A stretch of DNA of 64,000 nt, taken from IMG/VR virus record IMGVR_UViG_3300042879_002524, positions 1 through 64,000 of that record. One strand, 5' to 3'. Source of the stretch: a virus. Under the pieces are notes generated by a model. The model saw only the letters and a list, made by a program, of their open reading frames with translations, had not been told where the DNA came from and searched no databases. Made by a program: the position numbers and the translations under genes. Positions 18,194-25,858 of this stretch are shown here, piece after piece (position 1 is the first letter of the stretch; each line of letters begins with the position of its first letter).

Positions 18194-20259
18194 TCTAATA
18201 TCCGAACTCTAGGTACACATCTAATTTTAGTAGTCCAATCGCCAGTGTTTGAAACTTCATGTGTAACTGCCATTATAGTAAATACAAATGCATCTGTATA
18301 TCTTCTCGGTAACCCAGCAAATGTTAAAACATCTCCATATTTAAATCCATTAATACCATCAATTGTAAACTCTAATTCCATTGGAAACACAGTTTTATTA
18401 CGTTGTATCGATTTTTTAATATCAGGCGTAAAATATGATATATATTGTTCTAAAACTTTAGCAAATGTTTTTTTAAGTACCGGGTCATCTGGTCTTTTTG
18501 AAAAAGTATTTTTAACAGTAGCCAAATCTTTGAGTGATTGTTCGTGATTAGCTCGCCACTCTTTTTCTAATTCAATTCTTTGCGCTTCAGTTCCATATAT
18601 ATATCCGTTATATGCAACTTGTTTCTGTGTACCGGTTGCCCCAGATGTAATACCAAAAATCATATTTTTAATTGAATTCGGTACATTTGATGTTAGTGAA
18701 AAATCACGAACTACTGATTGGCCAGTTTTTGATGTAAATATTGGAATTTCAAATTCTGTTACAACTCTGTCTGAATCAACATAATTTACATCAGTATATA
18801 ATAAAGCATCTGGAATTATAGGATCTTGCACTAACACCATACGTATAGCATTGCCAGTAGAAGTATATATTATATTACTTAATTTATTTAAAAAATGTCT
18901 AATAGATAAATCTGGTTTTTCTTGTGCGGACATTTCATTAATAATGTTTTGTATAACATCAATGTTTATGTATATTCGAGATGGATATGATACCCCAGCT
19001 GACCCTGCTATTACAGAAAATCCTTCTGATTGTGGGTTAACGTTTGGAAACATTTTTAATGGGGAATCGGGTGGCCCAGCTGGGGTAACTTCAGGAACAT
19101 CAGCCGTAGTTCCGAATATCACAGCTTCGCCTAATGGAGGTTGTGTAGTTATATCATAATTATATACATCAGTCTTAATACCGTTGGTGCCAGACCATAA
19201 CAATATATTTTCTGGATCTGCTGATACTATTTTTTCATAAAAATTACTTAAACATACCGAATCATTACATACTATTCGCGATCCGACACGTTCTAATGCA
19301 AATGTATTAATATAGTTAATTAAATATCCTAAAGTTATTAAACGATGTTGATGTGGCGAATTAGTATTTCCTATTTTATATGGCACTCCAACTAATAAAC
19401 CTTGATCTTTAGTTCCGGATGTTATTTGCTCAAATTCTATATTCTCTTTGCCAGTTTCTTTGTATGCTTGAATAATATCATCAATTTGTCTCGATAATCC
19501 GGCGTACAAATCGCTAACTTGATTTTCAACATCTTTACCACCAGATCCGCTATTTTTAGTTTTTACTGAATTCTTTATATAAAGCTGAACCTCTGCATAT
19601 GTGTTACTAGTACCTATAGCTTCGATTTGCAATTCAACCGTACCAGCTGGTGTGTATGAAAATGTAAAATTTGATATACGTCCTTGAAAATAAAATTCAT
19701 TCATGTTTTTTAGACGTTCTAAATCTACATTTGGATATAACTTTGTCAAAGTTTGTGTGCTAGGCAATTCTAAATCAGATAATTTTGTATTTGTAATAAC
19801 AGCTGTCTCTGGATGTGCAATTACTAATTGAATGTACCGACCCGGTGCACAATATATACGTTCAATTTCATTTAAATCAGTTGTTGGATCCGGAATACTA
19901 ATATCAATCGTAGTCTTATTCATATAGAATTTAGATTGATCATAAAAACCAGTATTTACATTTGTTATAAATGGAGGTATACGGTGCGCCGGTCTAATTC
20001 TATCATTTAAAAATCCTTCCGGACCTGATGGCATGTATGCTTTAGATACCACTGAAGCTCCACCTAAAATACCATAACCATCAAATGGTTTAGAATCTTT
20101 TTGTGGTCGGGATTCATATGCAGTTAATTCAACATTTGCAATTTTTTCCAACATAAATTGCATAGCAGCAGTAGTTCGATCTATAGAACCAGCTCGGCCT
20201 CGAGCATTTAATTCAGCTCTTAAATTAGGATTAACTTGTGAATAAAATATAGCACTCAT
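18190..20259 (-). CDS. Baseplate hub-like structural protein
   Basis: A large (689 aa) protein rich in beta-strand segments. The stretch around 195-235 (YFQGRISNFTFSYTPAG, VELQIEAIGTSNTYAEVQL) resembles the way baseplate hub and late-control-D type proteins begin their ring domains. The C-terminus (GFKYGDVLTFAGLPRRYTDA, then TVTHEVSNTGDWTTK-like text) fits a hub domain. I place it as gp27/gp5-region equivalent by position and pattern only. It overlaps the gp53/LysM-like gene by 4 nt. No lysozyme motif is visible. Confidence 0.5.
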   Translation of the reverse strand: MSAIFYSQVNPNLRAELNARGRAGSIDRTTAAMQFMLEKIANVELTAYESRPQKDSKPFDGYGILGGASVVSKAYMPSGPEGFLNDRIRPAHRIPPFITNVNTGFYDQSKFYMNKTTIDISIPDPTTDLNEIERIYCAPGRYIQLVIAHPETAVITNTKLSDLELPSTQTLTKLYPNVDLERLKNMNEFYFQGRISNFTFSYTPAGTVELQIEAIGTSNTYAEVQLYIKNSVKTKNSGSGGKDVENQVSDLYAGLSRQIDDIIQAYKETGKENIEFEQITSGTKDQGLLVGVPYKIGNTNSPHQHRLITLGYLINYINTFALERVGSRIVCNDSVCLSNFYEKIVSADPENILLWSGTNGIKTDVYNYDITTQPPLGEAVIFGTTADVPEVTPAGPPDSPLKMFPNVNPQSEGFSVIAGSAGVSYPSRIYINIDVIQNIINEMSAQEKPDLSIRHFLNKLSNIIYTSTGNAIRMVLVQDPIIPDALLYTDVNYVDSDRVVTEFEIPIFTSKTGQSVVRDFSLTSNVPNSIKNMIFGITSGATGTQKQVAYNGYIYGTEAQRIELEKEWRANHEQSLKDLATVKNTFSKRPDDPVLKKTFAKVLEQYISYFTPDIKKSIQRNKTVFPMELEFTIDGINGFKYGDVLTFAGLPRRYTDAFVFTIMAVTHEVSNTGDWTTKIRCVPRVRILE

Positions 20260-20558
20260 CTAGTTGTATTTACTGTTTGTATTTGTTGTTGTATACCAGT
20301 GATATCTGGAATACGTAATCGTGTATTAGGAGGGGCAATCAATGATCCTTTACCTAAACCATTTGCAGATGCAATAACATACCATAAAGTAGCATCATTG
20401 TAGAATCTATATGCTAATAAATCTAAGCGTTCTAACGATGTAACTTGAATATACACATCATTATTAGATATAGCTGGTACCGGAATAATCATTGTATCTT
20501 TTCTCCGGCGACCATTTGAGTCCTTTATCGTTTTAGTATTTGAGTATCGATTTGCCAT
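20256..20558 (-). CDS. Baseplate wedge gp53 / LysM-like protein
   Basis: A 100-residue protein. The segment LERLDLLAYRFYNDATLWYVIASANGL followed by a Pro/Arg-rich end (PPNTRLRIPD) is the pattern of small LysM-like tail proteins. It also matches the core of T4 gp53 (ELANAIYGNPQLYWVLL). A role joining the baseplate or tube tip is likely. AGAGGATTAT precedes the ATG. It sits between the tail-tube-initiator-like and hub-like genes, as expected for a baseplate component. Confidence 0.7.
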   Translation of the reverse strand: MANRYSNTKTIKDSNGRRRKDTMIIPVPAISNNDVYIQVTSLERLDLLAYRFYNDATLWYVIASANGLGKGSLIAPPNTRLRIPDITGIQQQIQTVNTTR

Positions 20559-20595
20559 ATTATAATCCTCTGTTTAATATATATTTTTATAAACA

Positions 20596-22473
20596 TTATC
20601 CACCAACGCCAGGTTGGTTTTCTGTTGTTATACTAGCACGATTAGCAGCTCGATTTTCAGCTATTTTTTTAGCTTTCTCATCAGTTTGGTTTGTACCAAA
20701 ATCACTTAACCAATTATCGCCACCTTCTTTTGGAATTCCTAGATCATTATATTGTTTAGCCAATGAATACATACGTCCGCCTTTTTCAGGAAGATAATCA
20801 GATATAACATGTAATCCTAGTTGAACTGAAACTTTATGTGGTACTTGCATCATTGTGCTATCTTGTTCTATGTTAATTTCCCAGGTAGTATCAGAATCCA
20901 TAAATGTATATTGTAATGATGTAATTACTACCGGCTGTTGGACTAATAAATCACCAATTGTCATTCGTAGCCATGGACCTTTCATTGCTATTGTATCACT
21001 CGAATAATCAGGAGTAGTATATGCTGCTAATGCATTAATCTTACGATACATCGGTTTCATTTCATCACGGGATGTAGCAAACATTGTGAATGATAAACTA
21101 ACATCGCGAGAATATCCGGTATAAATGTAATTAGGGTCAGCACGACCAACCATTTGAACTGCATCCCAGGATGGCGAATGACTATCAGAAAATGAATCTA
21201 TTGTAGCTCGAAATACCATGATATCATCAACAGCATCTTCTGCTCCATTGTGTAATTTAGGACCAGTAAAATAAAATTTTATAAAATCTTGTGTTAAATC
21301 GGTAGCATTTAATATATTTGAAATAGCATTCCACGTATCACTTCCATTAAATAGTTTAGGTTTCCACTGATATACTTGTGATAATTTTCGTTGACTGAAA
21401 TCAATAACATTAATTTTATCACCTCTAAATTCAGTAGATAACTCTATAGGATTAAATGTAGGGATCCATTTACCTTTTGTACTTAATTTACCATCAGGTC
21501 CTATAGATGGTATAGGTGACCAATTTGTAGCAACTTGAGTTCTTGCTGTGAAATCTCGTCGTTGAGCATTAGTATCACCGTGATTACCAAATCCATATAC
21601 TGACTCTAAATTGAATAATGTATATGCACCCCCTGGAGCTGCAGATGTTGCAGCAAATAATCCACTAATTGCAGAAGATTTAATATTTCCGCTAAATAAA
21701 TTTCTAGCAGCTGCAGCAGCACCATCTATTCTAACATCATCTACGCTAAATACATATCCTTTAAACGTTCGAAAGTCTTTATATTTAGTTAATGACCATT
21801 CTTCTATTTCTTTTTTACGCGTGAATGGCATAATAGAATATGGTGTTCCTAAGTTTTCACTGCGAGTATCATCATCTAAACTTAATTTAAATATTGTAGA
21901 AATTGCAGTACTGGATAATTGATGAGTCATTGGAGTACCAAGACCAGCTGTAATTCCGACTAATGCATTTCTAATTGCATTTTTAAATATGGATCCCGGT
22001 GGTGTATTACCAATATTTTGCACAATATCAGCTCGTGTACGATATGTAAATCCGCTTGGATTAGATAGAGTTGAATTGTCGCCATTTGCAGACGGACCTA
22101 ACACAATTTCTGGTGTATTAAATGGTACTGCGTATGAATATTGTGATAATGATAATAAAATTCCGCCTGGAGTTGGATATTGTTTCGATACTGGACGAAA
22201 TGAACTGTCAATAGTTGTTAAATAAATAGCACCTTCATATTCAGATACCGTACCAATTGGAAATTGTGTATCAGAATATTTTTCTCGTCGGATTCCTATA
22301 GGAAATGGTGGAGGAGGAAATTCTGTGTCTGAATATTTCGATGGCTCTGCTGTATTTGGAAATGGCGGTGGCGGAAATTGTGTATCAGAATATTTTGATT
22401 GCCCTGCTGCCGGCGTAAATGGCGGAGGAGGAAAATTCGTACTGGAATATGGATTTTGATATGTATTTGACAT
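20596..22473 (-). CDS. Baseplate / tail-tube initiator-like protein with FPPPPF repeats
   Basis: A 625-residue structural protein directly downstream of the tape measure gene, the position of gp48/gp54 in T4. The C-terminal third has text typical of T4-like tube-associated proteins (FRATIDSFSDSHSPSWD, YSRDVSLSFTMFATSRDE, LQYTFMDSDTTWEINIEQD). The N-terminus is unusual: four tandem units of about 18-20 residues, each starting Y-S-x-T-x-F-P and three carrying FPPPPF. The C-tail is polar and probably disordered. Exact equivalence to gp48 or gp54 is not certain. Confidence 0.6.
   Translation of the reverse strand: MSNTYQNPYSSTNFPPPPFTPAAGQSKYSDTQFPPPPFPNTAEPSKYSDTEFPPPPFPIGIRREKYSDTQFPIGTVSEYEGAIYLTTIDSSFRPVSKQYPTPGGILLSLSQYSYAVPFNTPEIVLGPSANGDNSTLSNPSGFTYRTRADIVQNIGNTPPGSIFKNAIRNALVGITAGLGTPMTHQLSSTAISTIFKLSLDDDTRSENLGTPYSIMPFTRKKEIEEWSLTKYKDFRTFKGYVFSVDDVRIDGAAAAARNLFSGNIKSSAISGLFAATSAAPGGAYTLFNLESVYGFGNHGDTNAQRRDFTARTQVATNWSPIPSIGPDGKLSTKGKWIPTFNPIELSTEFRGDKINVIDFSQRKLSQVYQWKPKLFNGSDTWNAISNILNATDLTQDFIKFYFTGPKLHNGAEDAVDDIMVFRATIDSFSDSHSPSWDAVQMVGRADPNYIYTGYSRDVSLSFTMFATSRDEMKPMYRKINALAAYTTPDYSSDTIAMKGPWLRMTIGDLLVQQPVVITSLQYTFMDSDTTWEINIEQDSTMMQVPHKVSVQLGLHVISDYLPEKGGRMYSLAKQYNDLGIPKEGGDNWLSDFGTNQTDEKAKKIAENRAANRASITTENQPGVGG
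22249..22452 (-). repeat. Tandem proline-rich repeats (YSDTxFPPPPFP)
   Basis: Four in-frame units encode YSSTNFPPPPF, YSDTQFPPPPF, YSDTEFPPPPF and YSDTQFPIG. They are separated by variable 7-8 residue linkers, at residues 8-75 of the baseplate protein. Confidence 0.85.
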
Positions 22474-22483
22474 TTTATTAATC

Positions 22484-24157
22484 CTATATTATATTCGTGT
22501 TATTCATTACTGAATTATCTAATATTTGTAATGAAGATCGAATTTTTTGACCATCAAATACATTGGTTACATGAAAACTCATTCCTTTTAATGCTGCAGC
22601 TACAGCAGATCCAACAGATTCTCCAGAACCATTTCCTCGCGATCCGACTGCGTCCCGAATACCTGGCATAGCTAATACATCATCTCGGCTATCTAATGCA
22701 AATGATCCAAATGGCCCTGACACGACAGTACCCGCGGATGCTGGTATAAATACATCTTGTTTAGGGGTAGTATTTAATGGCAATGTGTCCCGATCTTGCC
22801 TGGTTGTTATTCCTTTTATATTTAATAAATCTACAACGATACTACCAACATTCATTAACCCTATAGCAGTGCCGATTATTCCAGATCCTTTATTAATTGC
22901 CTGATTTGCTAGTTTACCAGCACCAGCATAAGTAGCGTCAGATGCAGCTTGGAATCCTGTATTTAGTTTTTTAACTTCTTCAGAATAATCTCCAAGTGCA
23001 TCTATTTGTGCCTTAACGTTTCGATCTAGTTGTTGCACTTGCTGTGAACGTTCATCGCCTAATTTAATCTGCTCTTCAAAATTCTTACCATTAATTACTG
23101 TTGCATCGACTTGTGCGTTAATAAGTTTTAAACTATCTTCATGTGTTAGTTTTTGAGCTTTTAATTGTTCATACATTTTAAATGCATCATCTACCGATAT
23201 ACCTGCTATATCATTAAAACGTTGTTGTAGATAGACATTATCTCGCAAGTCATCACCATATTTTTCAACCAATCCTGCATATAGTTCAACTTGACGATTT
23301 GCATCTTGCGCAAGTACAGCTTTTTGCATTTCAACTGCAAAATCTTCACCTTTTTGTGTAGTTAATTCTTCACCCGTTAATAATTGAAATTCTAGTTGAC
23401 CAGCAATTGCGCTTTCTACATCTAAAAATTGTTGTGCACCATCTGTAAGAGTTGATAATGATGTACCTAATAATTTTGTTTTAGCCAATGCTAGGCCTAG
23501 TTGGTGTGGCATTCTGCCGAATGTAACCCGTTGTTTTGCTTCTAAATCAGTAAACGAATCTAATATATCTGTCATTGCACCTTCATAGCCTAACTTTTCT
23601 AAAGATGCAGCTACATCAGCAAATTGTTCTGCTGACTGCTCGAATGTAATACCCATATTAGAATATAATACTGTTTGTGTACGAGCAAAACTTTCATTGG
23701 CTTCTGCGGTTAATCCTAATCGGTTTCGCAATGCTTCACTTTGTTTCAATAACATTGCACCAGCACCGGTAGTATTATTATATATCTTAGTAGTGCCAAC
23801 AAATAAATTTCTTAATTCAACAGCATATTGTTTATTCTTTTGTGAATTAGTTCCTAATTCGCGTGATATTTTATCAATTTTAACACCAAATTTAGCAGCG
23901 TTTTCTCCATTAATATTAAATCCTTCTGATAACTCTTGATTTAGATCTTGAAGTATTGATAAATTTTGTACTACTCCACTAATCTGATCTGCTAGTTTAC
24001 CAAATACATTTAAACGGATAATTTCATCGCCGCCGACTTTATATAAATCAAATACCTGTTTAAGACCAGCTGTTACTTGGCTTAATGGATCAACTGCCTG
24101 TCCATGCCTTGGTTGTTGTTTTAAGCGACTAATTAGTTGATCTCGATGCAAATTCAT
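22484..24157 (-). CDS. 29: Tail tape measure protein (T4 gp29-like)
   Basis: A 557-residue, largely helical protein close in length to T4 gp29 (590). It lies directly downstream of the tail assembly chaperone pair and upstream of baseplate genes, the standard place for a tape measure. Long helices dominate (about 40-400), with hydrophobic Gly/Ala-rich stretches at about 415-450 (GAGKLANQAINKGSGIIGTA) that could reach the membrane on infection. The C-terminus is Gly/Ser-rich and then ordered (MSFHVTNVFDGQKIRSSL). Confidence 0.82.
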   Translation of the reverse strand: MNLHRDQLISRLKQQPRHGQAVDPLSQVTAGLKQVFDLYKVGGDEIIRLNVFGKLADQISGVVQNLSILQDLNQELSEGFNINGENAAKFGVKIDKISRELGTNSQKNKQYAVELRNLFVGTTKIYNNTTGAGAMLLKQSEALRNRLGLTAEANESFARTQTVLYSNMGITFEQSAEQFADVAASLEKLGYEGAMTDILDSFTDLEAKQRVTFGRMPHQLGLALAKTKLLGTSLSTLTDGAQQFLDVESAIAGQLEFQLLTGEELTTQKGEDFAVEMQKAVLAQDANRQVELYAGLVEKYGDDLRDNVYLQQRFNDIAGISVDDAFKMYEQLKAQKLTHEDSLKLINAQVDATVINGKNFEEQIKLGDERSQQVQQLDRNVKAQIDALGDYSEEVKKLNTGFQAASDATYAGAGKLANQAINKGSGIIGTAIGLMNVGSIVVDLLNIKGITTRQDRDTLPLNTTPKQDVFIPASAGTVVSGPFGSFALDSRDDVLAMPGIRDAVGSRGNGSGESVGSAVAAALKGMSFHVTNVFDGQKIRSSLQILDNSVMNNTNII

Positions 24158-24174
24158 ATAAATCGTACTTTATT

Positions 24175-24182
24175 ATAAATAT
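24175..24182 (-). promoter_or_regulatory. ATATTTAT upstream element (candidate late promoter)
   Basis: The sense strand reads TAAATATTTATAATAAAG. The TAA is the chaperone-frame stop, and the element is 18 nt before the tape measure ATG. Confidence 0.45.
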
Positions 24183-24476
24183 TTACAATGGAGATTTTAC
24201 GATAGGTTTTTTAGAAGCAGACGCTTTGGCTTTCTTTTTCTCATGACGTTGTTTATCTTCTTCAATTATCTGATTGACTTTATTGATCCAGAATCTACGT
24301 AAATACACTGGCATACTGTATAAATCAGACCATGTCCATCGACCTTGACCAAACCAAACTAGATTGAATAAAGATTCATGAAGTTGTACGCGGTCTTCTG
24401 GTTTAAAACCAAAAAAGGTCTGCTCCAATTTGAAACATTGCAGTGAAGGTGTCCCCATCTTCACCTTCGAATTCAT
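24183..24476 (-). CDS. Tail assembly chaperone, frameshift extension
   Basis: An open frame whose first 74 nt overlap the end of the gene at 24403-25164. Its useful part encodes GFKPEDRVQLHESLFNLVWFGQG, an amphipathic/aromatic segment, then a basic Lys/Ala tail. No good start with its own ribosome site is seen; the nominal first residues read the upstream gene out of frame. I think it is made as a fusion by a +1 (or -2) slip at the T6 run at 24411-24416. That is a common arrangement for tail chaperones just upstream of the tape measure gene. Confidence 0.65.
   Translation of the reverse strand: MNSKVKMGTPSLQCFKLEQTFFGFKPEDRVQLHESLFNLVWFGQGRWTWSDLYSMPVYLRRFWINKVNQIIEEDKQRHEKKKAKASASKKPIVKSPL
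24403..24420 (-). other. Probable programmed frameshift site
   Basis: The sense strand reads GACCTTTTTTGGTTTTAA. The zero frame (CTT TTT TGG TTT TAA) stops at once, while the frame shifted by +1 (or -2) continues as TTT TTT GGT TTT AAA for 75 more codons. Confidence 0.55.
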
Positions 24477-25164
24477 ATTCTAATACAACACTCGGTGTAT
24501 TATCACTCATATAATTCCGGAATTTTTTAGATTCAGATGCTAAAAATTTATATCGAATGAAATCATCAATGTCTGTTTTTGATCGAGAATCATTAACTTG
24601 ACAAATAGTATGTTCTAAAAATTTTGAAATAGATAAATCTACATTATCATTGTTTAACAAAAATTTAAATTTTAATTTAGTTCCATTTGTTAGTTCATAA
24701 TCAAATTCACCATTTTCATCAGAAACTAAATTGAATTCTGAATGTTTTAATTTGTTTAAATCGACAATGCGTTGCAACGTGTTACTTGTTTTAGGATTTG
24801 TTACTTGAACTGGATAATCCTTTCCGTAACTTAATATACGGGCTGAGATAATCAATCCATTTTTGTCTACGCGCGAAATAGTTGAATAATCTACAGGAGT
24901 TACTATCAATGATTCTAACAATTTATCTAATACAACGCCTTCTCGTATATATGATGGATTAGTTAGAATATCTTCATCATATGCTGTCATGTACCGCATT
25001 TCAATAGTACCATCACGTAATGGATGATCTTTTGGATATACCATTCCGTTGCTAACTAAACGAATTAATTCGCTAGGAATACTGCTTCGTTTGCTGTCTT
25101 CATACTGTTTTTTAGCAAGTTGTATTAAATCTTGATTGGTTACTCGATCTGTCATTGCACTCAT
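24403..25164 (-). CDS. Tail assembly chaperone (T4 gp26/gp51, T4_baseplate family)
   Basis: A 253-residue protein of the T4 baseplate-protein family. It shows PSELIRLVSNGMVYPKDHPL, then RYMTAYDEDILTNPSYI and LDKLLESLIVTPVD, a set shared by gp26/gp51-type proteins. I chose the ATG at 25164 behind AAGGAGAATA; the longer frame to 25221 would read through a terminator. The acidic C-terminus (EYEFEGEDGDTFTAMF) ends at a T6 slippery run and stop. The frame at 24183-24476 probably continues it after a frameshift. Confidence 0.8.
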   Translation of the reverse strand: MSAMTDRVTNQDLIQLAKKQYEDSKRSSIPSELIRLVSNGMVYPKDHPLRDGTIEMRYMTAYDEDILTNPSYIREGVVLDKLLESLIVTPVDYSTISRVDKNGLIISARILSYGKDYPVQVTNPKTSNTLQRIVDLNKLKHSEFNLVSDENGEFDYELTNGTKLKFKFLLNNDNVDLSISKFLEHTICQVNDSRSKTDIDDFIRYKFLASESKKFRNYMSDNTPSVVLEYEFEGEDGDTFTAMFQIGADLFWF

Positions 25165-25188
25165 TATTCTCCTTATAACTTCTTTTAA

Positions 25189-25196
25189 ATAAATAT
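25189..25196 (-). promoter_or_regulatory. ATATTTAT upstream element (candidate late promoter)
   Basis: It lies 25 nt before the chaperone ATG at 25164 and just downstream of the tail-tube terminator, so a new transcript could start here. Confidence 0.45.
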
Positions 25197-25206
25197 GTTT
25201 GAACAT

Positions 25207-25231
25207 AAAAAATGGGGACAACTGCCCCCAT
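25207..25231 (-). terminator. Strong terminator after tail tube gene
   Basis: The sense strand reads ATGGGGGCAGTTGTCCCCAT followed by T6. A 6-bp GC-rich stem closes an 8-nt loop, right after the tail tube stop at 25252. Confidence 0.88.
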
Positions 25232-25251
25232 TAAATAGTATAATATCAATA

Positions 25252-25767
25252 TTAGTATTGAAGAATTGCGTAATCATATTTAAGCGTTAATTCAATCATC
25301 ATCGCTTCTTCTGTTCCCCAATCCATGTTTCCAAAGTTTGCATCTGAAATAAATGCTCCTTTTAAAGTCCAGTTTTCAATTTTTTCACCTAATGCTGATA
25401 ATGCATAAAATTCTAAATCGCGTTTATAATCAGTAGAATATCCATCTCTACCAGTTAATGATTCGTGGTGGAAACGTACCCATTCCATTACTGCCTGAGC
25501 GCCTTCTGATGTAATTGGATCATATATAGATATCGAAACATCACTCCAACGAGATTTTCCTTTAACTTTTCGGTCAATATTGATATGATCTAGAACAATT
25601 TCACCATTTGTTATAGTAGGGCGAGCTGCAGCTTTAACTAGATATGCCGGAATATTTGTACCTGCTAATTGCATAATAAATCTATTGGCATATTTCGGTT
25701 CCCACGAAAACGCACTATTAAATAAATCATTCTGACTAATATCAGGTAAAGTTGGTGTTAATGCCAT
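25252..25767 (-). CDS. 19: Tail tube protein (T4 gp19-like)
   Basis: The inner tube subunit, 171 aa against 163 in T4. The sequence has the expected PKYANRFIMQLAGTNIPAYL start, the RKVKGKSRWSDVSISIYDP beta-hairpin region and the C-terminal ELTLKYDYAIL strand. A strong AAGGAT precedes the ATG. It has its own terminators on both sides (25207-25231 and 25810-25838), which fits a very highly expressed gene. It lies immediately downstream of the sheath gene, as in T4. Confidence 0.93.
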   Translation of the reverse strand: MALTPTLPDISQNDLFNSAFSWEPKYANRFIMQLAGTNIPAYLVKAAARPTITNGEIVLDHINIDRKVKGKSRWSDVSISIYDPITSEGAQAVMEWVRFHHESLTGRDGYSTDYKRDLEFYALSALGEKIENWTLKGAFISDANFGNMDWGTEEAMMIELTLKYDYAILQY

Positions 25768-25792
25768 TTGGTATCCTTCATTACTTTTTTAT

Positions 25793-25800
25793 ATAAATAT
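25793..25800 (-). promoter_or_regulatory. ATATTTAT upstream element (candidate late promoter)
   Basis: The sense strand reads GATATTTATATAAAAAAG, 26 nt before the tail tube ATG. It lies between the sheath terminator and the tube gene, so it can only serve the tube. Confidence 0.5.
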
Positions 25801-25809
25801 CAGCAAAGT

Positions 25810-25838
25810 AAAAAAGGTAGAACCGAAGTCCTACCTTT
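25810..25838 (-). terminator. Strong terminator after tail sheath gene
   Basis: The sense strand carries AAAGGTAG, a short loop containing CTTCGG, then CTACCTTT and more T. The 8-bp stem is perfect and ends in a T run, just after the sheath stop at 25859. Confidence 0.9.
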
Positions 25839-25858
25839 TAATGATTAGATTTAAAATA

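Noticed and set aside
25165-25221. Upstream extension of the tail chaperone gene
   Set aside because: It reads through the tail-tube terminator; AAGGAG before 25164 is a better start.
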